Shown here in pieces: positions 1-5,438 of a stretch of 7,624 nt of DNA. Source of the stretch: SAR202 cluster bacterium AC-647-N09_OGT_505m (GTDB taxonomy: Bacteria; Chloroflexota; Dehalococcoidia; UBA2985); contig VEXC01000027.1 in NCBI GenBank assembly GCA_009391225.1, positions 1 to 7,624 of the forward strand, read 5' to 3'. Made by a program: the position numbers and the translations under genes. The notes under the pieces are model-generated. The model did no database searches, was not told the DNA's origin, and saw only the letters and a list, made by a program, of their open reading frames with translations. Numbering within the stretch: position 1 is the first letter of the stretch; every line of letters starts with the position of its first letter.

Positions 1-1713
1 GCCTCCGGTTCGATACCCTCGTATTGTTCGCCTGAAACAGACTGGGCATCCCGTGCCTTTCTTACTAGTTCTCCCATTGATGGTCCTCTCCCATTCGTGC
101 CCTTTGTTGCATAGCCACCAGAATTTCTTGTTTGAGCTAGGACAGTATTCGCTTGGCTTATCAGTACCATTTCTTGTTGGATGCCACTGGGCAGCCACGT
201 CTGGAAATACTACAAGTAGATTGTGTTCTGGAGTTGGCATTCTTCCTGAGCAGTAAGGACAGCCTCTGCCAGCGCGGGCTCTGCTGTTGATTATGGCCTC
301 CCACTCATGGCCCTTATGACATAACCACCACGCCTTGCGGTTGGAAGCAAAGCTAACATCTCTCGGACTTAGCGGGGGGTTCTTAGTTGGGTGCCATTCC
401 TCAGATAATTGTGGATATCTAGTAAGTAACGAGTCTTCCGGGAAAGGAGACGGAAAGTAGGCCAGGTATTTTTTGAAATAATCGTCGGCCAAGAATCTTG
501 GGGATTCGATATATCTCTCTATGCGACGAGTCAGTGTATTGTTGGTAACTGGCTCCATCTTGTTCAGTAATCTGTTTACATCGTCTTTTGTCAGGTCATC
601 CGAAACCATTACAGAGTCATATGGAATTGGCCTCAGGGATTCATGTCTAACTCTCAGCAATTTTATGCCCTTGTTTCGTAACTTTAGAACCTTATCTCCA
701 TCAGCCTTCTCCTTACCCGAATGGAAATAGCCGCCATCATACTCTACTCCGACGTTGATTGCGCGCACGTAAATATCTACTTCCATGCCATGAAGCTTCT
801 TACGGTGTTCTACTTTGCCGAAAACATATTCCAGTTCAGACAGAAGCCGAATTTCAGGTATGGACGACTTATTAAAGCAACTATCGCATGCTTTTGGACG
901 CCCACCTGTTCTGGTATAGACCCGTGCTATAGTTTCGTGTCCCTTCTCGCATAACCACCATACGAACTTAGGGCTTTTAGGGAGGAAGTCCTGTGGCTTA
1001 TCAGTTCCGTTCTTTGTGGGGTGCCACTGTTTGGCGGCCTCAGGGTACAAATCCAGCAGATTGTATCCTGAGCTTACTTTCCTGCCAGTACAGTATGGGC
1101 ATTGTCTTCCGCTTGACCTACTGCTAATGGCCGCCTGCCATTCGTGGCCTTTTTCACATAGCCACCACGCTTTCCTGTGGGTAAAAGACGTGAAATGTTC
1201 AGGTTTGTCAGTACCATTTCTTGTCGGGTGCCACTGACTGGCAACCTCTGGGTGCACGGCAAGCATATTGTTCTCCGCAGACACTTTCTGGCCTGCACAG
1301 TATTGGCATCCCCTTCCATCATTTGTCCTGTGAGAAATCGTTGCTGGCCATTCATGGTTCCGGTCACACAACCACCAGACTTTCTTGCCGCTTTTCGGAC
1401 GGAAATCTTCAGGTTTCTTGTCCTCATTTCTTGTGGGATGCCATTGTCTTGCAACATCGGGGTAGTTGCTCAAGAGGTTATGTTCTATTGTAGGTCGCTG
1501 TCCTGCACAATATGGACATCCTCTGCCATTTCTGGTTCTACTGCCAATGGCCGCCTGCCATTCGTGGCCTTTATCACATAGCCACCAGACTCTTTGGCTA
1601 CTGAATGGGGTGATTCTTCGCGGAGACATTCCCGAGTTTCTCCCTGAATGCCACTGCTTGGCGACATCGGGGTAGTTGCTCAAGAGGTTATATTCTGGTG
1701 ATAGTAGTGACAT
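1..1713 (-). CDS. Zinc-ribbon repeat protein with an embedded Vsr/DUF559-like nuclease domain (3' end beyond window)
   Basis: An open frame of 571 codons runs from ATG at 1713 through the window's left edge, so the C-terminus is missing. It holds at least six ~70-residue repeats (about 8-72, 78-142, 148-211, 217-281, 428-491, 497-561). Each carries WH-(P/S)-x-(R/K)-N, then WWLCxKGHEW-like and CPYC-like motifs, i.e. a C-x3-H plus C-x2-C zinc site. This is the pattern of the treble-clef zinc-ribbon family DUF4379. Between repeats 4 and 5 lies a nuclease-like segment (283-370): E287, D313 (EVDIYV), E324/D326 (VEYDGGYFH), H331, then D340 and RVRHESL, as in the Vsr/DUF559 class of PD-(D/E)XK folds. 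Repeat 4, next to the nuclease, is divergent (HET for HEW, CDSC for CPYC). In-frame stops lie just upstream of ATG 1713. There is no clear ribosome binding site, so translation may depend on coupling to the genes before it. Zinc ribbons probably bind DNA and the middle domain probably cuts it; both are inferences. Confidence 0.88.
   Translation of the reverse strand, partial: MSLLSPEYNLLSNYPDVAKQWHSGRNSGMSPRRITPFSSQRVWWLCDKGHEWQAAIGSRTRNGRGCPYCAGQRPTIEHNLLSNYPDVARQWHPTRNEDKKPEDFRPKSGKKVWWLCDRNHEWPATISHRTNDGRGCQYCAGQKVSAENNMLAVHPEVASQWHPTRNGTDKPEHFTSFTHRKAWWLCEKGHEWQAAISSRSSGRQCPYCTGRKVSSGYNLLDLYPEAAKQWHPTKNGTDKPQDFLPKSPKFVWWLCEKGHETIARVYTRTGGRPKACDSCFNKSSIPEIRLLSELEYVFGKVEHRKKLHGMEVDIYVRAINVGVEYDGGYFHSGKEKADGDKVLKLRNKGIKLLRVRHESLRPIPYDSVMVSDDLTKDDVNRLLNKMEPVTNNTLTRRIERYIESPRFLADDYFKKYLAYFPSPFPEDSLLTRYPQLSEEWHPTKNPPLSPRDVSFASNRKAWWLCHKGHEWEAIINSRARAGRGCPYCSGRMPTPEHNLLVVFPDVAAQWHPTRNGTDKPSEYCPSSNKKFWWLCNKGHEWERTINGRTSKKGTGCPVCFRRTIRGYRTGG
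1454..1691 (-). repeat. Internal DNA duplication in the zinc-ribbon gene (210-bp period)
   Basis: The first two zinc-ribbon modules share near-identical DNA. A 28-bp stretch is identical at 1454-1481 and 1664-1691, exactly 210 bp apart, encoding the NLLSNYPDVA start of each module. Another almost identical stretch of about 45 bp recurs near 1121-1167 and 1541-1587, covering the WWLC and GHEW motifs. Identity at the DNA level, not only the protein level, points to recent duplication or gene conversion among modules. Confidence 0.75.
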
Positions 1714-1726
1714 AATTTAGCTTCAG

Positions 1727-1819
1727 TTATTTGGAGCAGGGAGATATATCCCAAATCTTTCCGTTGTACCTAATCCACCATGCGACTTCTAGGCGTTGGG
1801 TTCTATCCGGACAGTACAT
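1727..1819 (-). CDS. Possible 30-codon bridging ORF between the Mrr and zinc-ribbon genes
   Basis: ATG at 1819-1817 follows the TAG stop of the Mrr gene with no gap. The frame encodes 30 residues, beginning MYCPDRTQRL and containing AWWIRYNGKIWD, and ends with TAA 13 nt before the zinc-ribbon start. No separate ribosome binding site is visible, so translation would rely on re-initiation after the Mrr stop. The AWW-containing stretch faintly resembles the AWWLC core of the zinc-ribbon modules, so it could be a relic of one, a real small protein, or chance. Its best support is position: it fills the only sizeable gap in the operon, and the next gene has no ribosome binding site of its own. Confidence 0.3.
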   Translation of the reverse strand: MYCPDRTQRLEVAWWIRYNGKIWDISPCSK

Positions 1820-2713
1820 CTAGTTATTTGGTGCTAAGAACATAATCTCCCTAAGTGGTAGTAGAGACTTATCCTCTTCTGTCATGTCTGAATAGTGAGT
1901 CTTCCACAGGTCGATGAAGCGTTTCATGTCCATGATCTCTATGTGCCTACCAGAACTCTTGGCTTCAGATGCTGCTTCATTAGTAAAACCTCCAGTTGAT
2001 ACGAAAAGACCAATATCACCATCTCTACGAAGCAATCCAGATAGTTCCCGGACTTCTTGTACTGAGACTTTTGTATCAGGTCGCTGTTTCACTTGAACAA
2101 TGATTCTTGGAGCAACAGTTCCCAGTGGGTCGCTGTAAGCTTGAATATCAATGCCACCATCCCTCCCTTTGGGTGCTATGAACGGCGTATGGTAGCCCAT
2201 TCCACGGAGAAGCGCAGCGACTAAGTCTTGAAATTCATAAGGGCCACTTCTGCGGATAAATCTCTCCAGTTGTTCTGTTGCCATACTGTTGGCGTATTCG
2301 TATGTTAGCTCTGAGTTGGTAGCTTCTTCTTCCGACTCTTCTTGATTAGCCTCTTCGGGCGAAACCAATATGTTCTGCCCCCGCCTCCATTCCGAGTACT
2401 TGTTATGCTGTTCTGTCCTGAATGCTAGGTCGGACAACTTCAGAGCGGCCTCTCCTTCAGGGGTTATGTGCCAGTTACTAGATTCCTTCAAGAGCCACCC
2501 CACCTTAACCAGCCCTATTGACCTGAAACTAAGTTCAGCTTCCCATTTAGCCCTACCACTATTATTGGGGGATAGCTCGTGGTCAGTTAGATCAAGCCGT
2601 GTTCTCACTTCATTAACAACATCCCTAGACCGGAGTGTGCCTCCGTTATCTACTAGTACCTGGAGTGCTGTCTTAGCAAATTGTCCCTGCCGTTCAAAGC
2701 TGATAGTGGGCAT
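1820..2713 (-). CDS. mrr: Mrr-type restriction endonuclease with N-terminal winged helix
   Basis: A 297-residue protein with the classical Mrr layout. Residues about 3-95 fit the Mrr N-terminal winged-helix DNA-binding domain, including WHITPEGEAAL. An acidic linker (about 118-140) follows. Residues about 150-270 form the Mrr catalytic domain: E160 in EFQDLVAALLRGMGY, D189 in GRDGGIDI, Q207-V-K209 in IIVQVKQ, and the later STGGFT signature. This is the PD-(D/E)XK variant with Q-x-K. Characterised Mrr family members cut modified DNA as Type IV enzymes. A GTG lies at 2716, but ATG 2713 is preferred because AGGAG (2720-2724) is 6 nt from it and only 3 nt from the GTG. The ribosome binding site overlaps the TAA of the upstream HNH gene, so the pair is likely co-translated. 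All catalytic residues are present, so it looks functional. Confidence 0.93.
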   Translation of the reverse strand: MPTISFERQGQFAKTALQVLVDNGGTLRSRDVVNEVRTRLDLTDHELSPNNSGRAKWEAELSFRSIGLVKVGWLLKESSNWHITPEGEAALKLSDLAFRTEQHNKYSEWRRGQNILVSPEEANQEESEEEATNSELTYEYANSMATEQLERFIRRSGPYEFQDLVAALLRGMGYHTPFIAPKGRDGGIDIQAYSDPLGTVAPRIIVQVKQRPDTKVSVQEVRELSGLLRRDGDIGLFVSTGGFTNEAASEAKSSGRHIEIMDMKRFIDLWKTHYSDMTEEDKSLLPLREIMFLAPNN

Positions 2714-2724
2714 CACGGACTCCT

Positions 2725-3666
2725 TTATATGATTTCTTTCGTAAGTTTACTTGTGGCCCATTGATGATGCCAATCGAAATATGGTCTCCGTCCCTCCGCC
2801 CAGTATTTGCATCTCTTGCCGCTCAGATCCCTAAGTATGTTTTGCAGGGAAACGGAAGAAGTTTCGGCAACCTGAACGATACCGTTAACGACAGTTACAT
2901 AGCCTAGTTCATACAGAGGATCACAGCCTAAGTTGCAGATCGGCATCGCAATGAACGGTATGTTCCTTTTTTCATCAGGCGTACATGCTGATCTTTTCTT
3001 GATGTGGGCTGCTACCAAAAGATGGACTGGCAGAGTCCGGCCGCAAATTCCGCATTCTACCTCGGATTTGTCACCAATCAATTGTCTTCTCAATGCTGAT
3101 TGTTCCCGTCTGGCCATCGCCTTGGTCACGGTGTCTAGGGGCTCTTGGCTGTCTATCGCTTGGTAGGCAGCCTCATATTCATACTCGTGATACCTTTGGC
3201 TTCTAGTTTGATCCAGAACCGTGAATCCTTGAGCGGGATTCCCATTAACATTTGTATACCCAACGATCTCCTTGAATGTTGGGTAGGCAATATCTTTCTT
3301 CACAGGACTGGTGAGGAAGTATATGAGAGGCCATGTGTCACTGGATCTTGTAGGGTCGCCCCACAGCTTAGTAGCTAGGGTTTGGCTCTCAGTCTTTTGG
3401 ATGATATCGGCTTCACTAAAGAATCTCTTGTCTCTAGCGAAGAGAACCACATCTCCTCTTCGGATACGAGTGTACGGAGTTATATGGACCGATCGCACTC
3501 CCCAAACACGTACGCCTCCACCCTCAGCAGATAGGGTCAATTCATTTAGCTTCGACTCGGTTACGTGAGGTTGGATGACAGAAAGAGCTACTGTGGATTC
3601 GACAGTGAGTTCGTAATTTCGTCTGGCATCTCTATTTGATGTCGGCTGTAGAATCACATTGCTCAT
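2725..3666 (-). CDS. HNH endonuclease with an N-terminal EVE/PUA-like base-reader domain
   Basis: A 313-residue protein. Residues about 50-155 read as a PUA-superfamily (EVE/YTH-like) domain: VRVWGVRSVHIT, RRGDVVLFARDKRFFSEADI, LWGDP, TWPLIYFL, FKEIVGYTN and GFTVLD follow the usual order of that fold. Residues about 203-262 form a zinc-stabilised HNH nuclease: C205-x2-C208, LLVAAHIKKRS with H221, then MPICNLGCDPLYELGYV with C244, C248 and D249. Fusions of EVE, SRA or ASCH readers to HNH nucleases are known modification-dependent restriction enzymes that recognise methyl- or hydroxymethylcytosine; which base this one reads cannot be seen. The ATG lies one base after the TGA of the MazG-like gene. 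A GAGGGG ribosome binding site (3673-3678) is 6 nt away, inside the end of that gene, so the two are tightly coupled. The HNH assignment is firm; the EVE-like assignment rests on motif order and is moderate. Confidence 0.88.
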   Translation of the reverse strand: MSNVILQPTSNRDARRNYELTVESTVALSVIQPHVTESKLNELTLSAEGGGVRVWGVRSVHITPYTRIRRGDVVLFARDKRFFSEADIIQKTESQTLATKLWGDPTRSSDTWPLIYFLTSPVKKDIAYPTFKEIVGYTNVNGNPAQGFTVLDQTRSQRYHEYEYEAAYQAIDSQEPLDTVTKAMARREQSALRRQLIGDKSEVECGICGRTLPVHLLVAAHIKKRSACTPDEKRNIPFIAMPICNLGCDPLYELGYVTVVNGIVQVAETSSVSLQNILRDLSGKRCKYWAEGRRPYFDWHHQWATSKLTKEII

Positions 3667-3667
3667 C

Positions 3668-4015
3668 TCATACCCCTCTCTTTGACCGCGGAGTCATTGG
3701 GCCAGCAGCAGGATACTTCAACCCGTTCCTCTCTATTTTTCGGAGCAATGCATTCTCCAGGTCTATGTCCAGAACATCCGCCAAGCGAATCGTATAGTTA
3801 AGTATGTCAGCCAGTTCGTCTTCAACGGACTGTTTCTGGGATTCAGAATCCTTCACAGCTGTTGATTCATCTGGTGTAAGCCATTGAAATATCTCCACTA
3901 GTTCAGCTGCTTCGGCTATCAATGCCATCGAAAGATTCTTTGGCGTATGGTATTGGTTCCAGTCTCTGGCCGTGGCAAAATCCTGAAGCTTTCGTTGTAG
4001 GTATTCGATATCCAT
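3668..4015 (-). CDS. MazG-like nucleotide pyrophosphohydrolase
   Basis: A 115-residue, single-domain, all-helical protein of the MazG / RS21-C6 (dCTPase) type. It would hydrolyse (d)NTPs to (d)NMP and pyrophosphate with Mg2+ in the cytoplasm. The metal-binding motifs are visible: E35-x2-E38 and E41 in the AEAAELVEIFQWL helix, and E67-x2-D70 in VEDELADIL, followed by KIERNGLKYP. An in-frame GTG at 4036 would add seven residues, but ATG 4015 sits 4 nt after a full AGGAGG (4020-4025), which lies inside that extension, so ATG is chosen. It is the first gene of the nuclease operon and ends 1 nt before the HNH gene. Some relatives prefer modified pyrimidine dNTPs such as 5-methyl-dCTP. Beside modification-dependent nucleases, a role in clearing modified nucleotides is attractive but inferred. 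Confidence 0.93.
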   Translation of the reverse strand: MDIEYLQRKLQDFATARDWNQYHTPKNLSMALIAEAAELVEIFQWLTPDESTAVKDSESQKQSVEDELADILNYTIRLADVLDIDLENALLRKIERNGLKYPAAGPMTPRSKRGV

Positions 4016-4019
4016 GGAA

Positions 4020-4025
4020 CCTCCT
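4020..4025 (-). promoter_or_regulatory. Ribosome binding site deciding the MazG-like start
   Basis: A full AGGAGG on the minus strand lies 4 nt before ATG 4015. It decides for that start over the in-frame GTG at 4036, whose upstream region has no comparable motif. Confidence 0.85.
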
Positions 4026-4045
4026 GTCACGGCCACACAGGGCCC

Positions 4046-4076
4046 ATAATAGGTTTGCCTATTGCAACACGGTCAA
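4046..4076 (-). promoter_or_regulatory. Promoter of the MazG-HNH-Mrr-zinc-ribbon operon
   Basis: On the minus strand, TTGACC (4071-4076) serves as a -35 box and TATTAT (4046-4051) as a -10 box, separated by 19 nt. The spacer is longer than the 17-nt optimum, which suggests a weak or regulated sigma70-type promoter. Transcription would start near 4040, about 25 nt before the MazG-like ATG, leaving room for its AGGAGG site. The spacing fits the gene well, but no other support is available. Confidence 0.5.
4048..4063. promoter_or_regulatory. Palindromic operator candidate inside the operon promoter
   Basis: AATAGG and CCTATT form a perfect 6-bp inverted repeat around a 4-nt centre (16 bp in all). 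It lies between the -35 and -10 boxes and overlaps the -10. A dimeric repressor bound here would block RNA polymerase. No regulator gene is recognisable in the window, so the binding protein is unknown. Confidence 0.4.
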
Positions 4077-4184
4077 GTATTTCTTTAGATTGGTTACAGA
4101 GTGAGGTAGTCGGTTGTTTCGTGATCTATTGTTCATCGGTGGCAGTAGCAGCATAAACTTGAAGTTCATCTCAATGCACCCCAT
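4059..4184 (-). CDS. Possible 41-codon ORF in the gap before the MazG-like gene
   Basis: ATG at 4184 opens 41 codons (starting MGCIEMNFKFMLLLPP) ending in TAG at 4059-4061. GAAGGG lies just before the ATG, and a TATAAT hexamer (minus strand, 4197-4202) lies about 13 bp upstream of it. The frame runs over the promoter of the operon, so if translated it could act as a leader that interferes with it. No family is recognised and the composition is unremarkable; a chance ORF is the simpler explanation. Otherwise the 249-bp gap 4016-4264 holds only the promoter and operator candidates. Confidence 0.15.
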   Translation of the reverse strand: MGCIEMNFKFMLLLPPMNNRSRNNRLPHSVTNLKKYLTVLQ

Positions 4185-4264
4185 AAAACCCTTCCACAAT
4201 TATAACTCGTCCGGGGTAGGTTGCAGGTCAGTGGGTGGCAGGAGATGGGAATTAAGGGCAAAGG

Positions 4265-5239
4265 TTAGGCAGAATTAGTAACTATTGTGGGGTACGCTCT
4301 ATGGTCTATGGCAATCAATTCTATTTCATATAAATCTGCTAATTGGCGCACAGCAAGATAATCTATCTCGTGGGCTACCACTACAGCCCTAACCTTGGTA
4401 CTTGGGCCAAGATTCGGTAACCCTTCCTCTGCTGCTTTAAGCGCACGGTACTTAATTGCCTGATGTACCCCTTTGATCAGATTGAGCTCCCCGCTGAGCT
4501 CCACTTCGACGACAGTGTAATCAGTGCCACCGCCAGTAAAAAGCACATCTACCCTGTCGTCCGATATGAATACGTGCTCTAATTCAGAACTGGCCCCTGC
4601 TCCCAAGCCAATCAACGACGGGGCAGAGGCTACAAGGTTTTTCAGTTGACGATGATCATCTGATTCGCCTCCTGAACCAGCACGCCTCCCATCACCGCCA
4701 ACCGGGGTCTCAACGCCTGGCCTTATCAACTCTCTTAAGTTATCGACTTGTATCAGGCGACTTCTACGCGAGTAATCATTGAGCGATTCATCACCCCATC
4801 GGAAATAAGCAGTTCCATCGCTAAAAGGCCGGATATTTGCCATCCAGTGTGCTTGATCTCGCCAATCTCTTCCAGAGGGAGCATCGAATTCCAGCACCCA
4901 TTTTCTAACGGTCAGGTAGTCAACTATCAAGTAATGTGGCTCACGTACACCGTAGGAAAGCCTAGGTTCAATCGCGAAAACATAATAGTAAAATTCGCCA
5001 CGGTTTATTATGGGCAGCACCTCATCCCCGGTGAACCACTCCAACCTAATTGGCAGATGATACCCATTGAAGACATGCATTGCCCTAGCTACCTTGCCAT
5101 TGACCGTGAATTTAGCAGGATCTCCGTCTGGTGAATCTTGATTGAATTCACACTCTATACCTCGCTCACGGATGTCACGAGCAATCATCTCCACTACCCA
5201 GTCCCTTGCTGCTCCGACGTTACGAAACCGTGTAACCAT
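4265..5239 (-). CDS. Unrecognised N-terminal domain fused to a C-terminal PD-(D/E)XK nuclease
   Basis: A 324-residue protein. ATG 5239 is chosen because AGGAGG (5245-5250) is 5 nt away; an in-frame start at 5284 would add 15 low-complexity residues. The C-terminal part (about 193-315) looks like a NucS/DUF91-like PD-(D/E)XK nuclease: H-x2-L-K near 196-200, E221, D231 in DRVDVLF, E245-V-E247 in YTVVEVEL, then GVHQAIKYRAL and a final strand-rich AVVVAHE..LIAI. The N-terminal part (about 1-150) has alternating strands and many aromatics (WFTGDEV, GEFYYYVFAI, HYLIVDYLTV, WRDQAHWMANI) and matches no family I recognise. A glycine/arginine-rich hinge (175-195) separates the halves. The gene stands upstream of the operon on the same strand, with a 249-bp gap and separate promoter signals, so it may be a linked but separately controlled defence gene. 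The nuclease fold is fairly sure; the role is not. Confidence 0.8.
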   Translation of the reverse strand: MVTRFRNVGAARDWVVEMIARDIRERGIECEFNQDSPDGDPAKFTVNGKVARAMHVFNGYHLPIRLEWFTGDEVLPIINRGEFYYYVFAIEPRLSYGVREPHYLIVDYLTVRKWVLEFDAPSGRDWRDQAHWMANIRPFSDGTAYFRWGDESLNDYSRRSRLIQVDNLRELIRPGVETPVGGDGRRAGSGGESDDHRQLKNLVASAPSLIGLGAGASSELEHVFISDDRVDVLFTGGGTDYTVVEVELSGELNLIKGVHQAIKYRALKAAEEGLPNLGPSTKVRAVVVAHEIDYLAVRQLADLYEIELIAIDHRAYPTIVTNSA

Positions 5240-5289
5240 GTCTTCCTCCTCGTAATGGCCTCTACCACCATTGCCATTGCGCAATCCTC

Positions 5290-5355
5290 CCCCATTATAA
5301 CCCGTTCCTGTCCCCCCTTTTTATATAGTGCTAACGGTTGCCAACACCATCGTCA
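5290..5355. repeat. Flanking repeat copy A, left of the plus-strand Mrr-like gene
   Basis: This stretch shares, in the same orientation and almost the same spacing, ATTATA, a C-run/T-run (CCCCTTTTT), TATA-AG and a perfect 15-bp CCAACACCATCGTCA (5341-5355) with copy B at 6269-6333. Over the right-hand 44 bp I count roughly three quarters identical positions. It lies in the gap between the two divergent nuclease genes and also contains a TATAAT on the minus strand. Confidence 0.6.
5294..5299 (-). promoter_or_regulatory. -10 box candidate for the unrecognised nuclease gene
   Basis: A perfect TATAAT on the minus strand lies 55 bp before ATG 5239 and would give a leader of about 48 nt. No good TTGACA-like box lies 16-19 nt upstream; that position is A/G-rich (AAAAAG). 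Because the same hexamer recurs in repeat copy B, where no gene follows, it may belong to the repeat and not be a promoter. Confidence 0.3.
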
Positions 5356-5387
5356 GAGGTTCGTGTAAAATACCTATGTGAATCCTT

Positions 5388-5414
5388 ATCGGATGAGTGT
5401 CTTGACGATCGGAT
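5388..5414. promoter_or_regulatory. Paired ATCGGAT direct repeats upstream of the plus-strand Mrr-like gene
   Basis: ATCGGAT occurs at 5388-5394 and 5408-5414, exactly 20 bp (about two helical turns) apart. A -35-like TTGACG (5402-5407) lies immediately before the second copy. The same-face spacing suits a regulator binding in tandem just upstream of the GTG at 5439. No convincing -10 follows at 17 nt, so the promoter itself is not placed. Confidence 0.3.
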
Positions 5415-5438
5415 ACTACTTTCAATAGGAGAAGCAGC

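Noticed and set aside
1074..1457. Minus-strand open frames of 127 and 60 codons within the zinc-ribbon gene in another frame
   Set aside because: They are out-of-frame shadows of the repeated modules; the true frame runs unbroken from 1713 to the edge with conserved Cys/His sites.
1177..1581. Plus-strand open frames of 90-134 codons opposite the zinc-ribbon gene
   Set aside because: They lie antisense to clear zinc-ribbon modules, and their regularity is an echo of the repeated DNA. No family signal was seen.
1..1713. Long-period repeat as a non-coding or CRISPR-like array
   Set aside because: The ~210-bp period is a protein module period with conserved codons and zinc ligands.
4748..5134. 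Plus-strand frame of 128 codons
   Set aside because: It is antisense to the N-terminal domain of the unrecognised nuclease gene, with no ribosome binding site or family signal.
5318..5328. Archaeal-type TATA box (TTTTTATATAG)
   Set aside because: Several genes have strong AGGAGG sites and a -35/-10 promoter is present nearby, so a bacterial reading is preferred; the motif belongs to repeat A.
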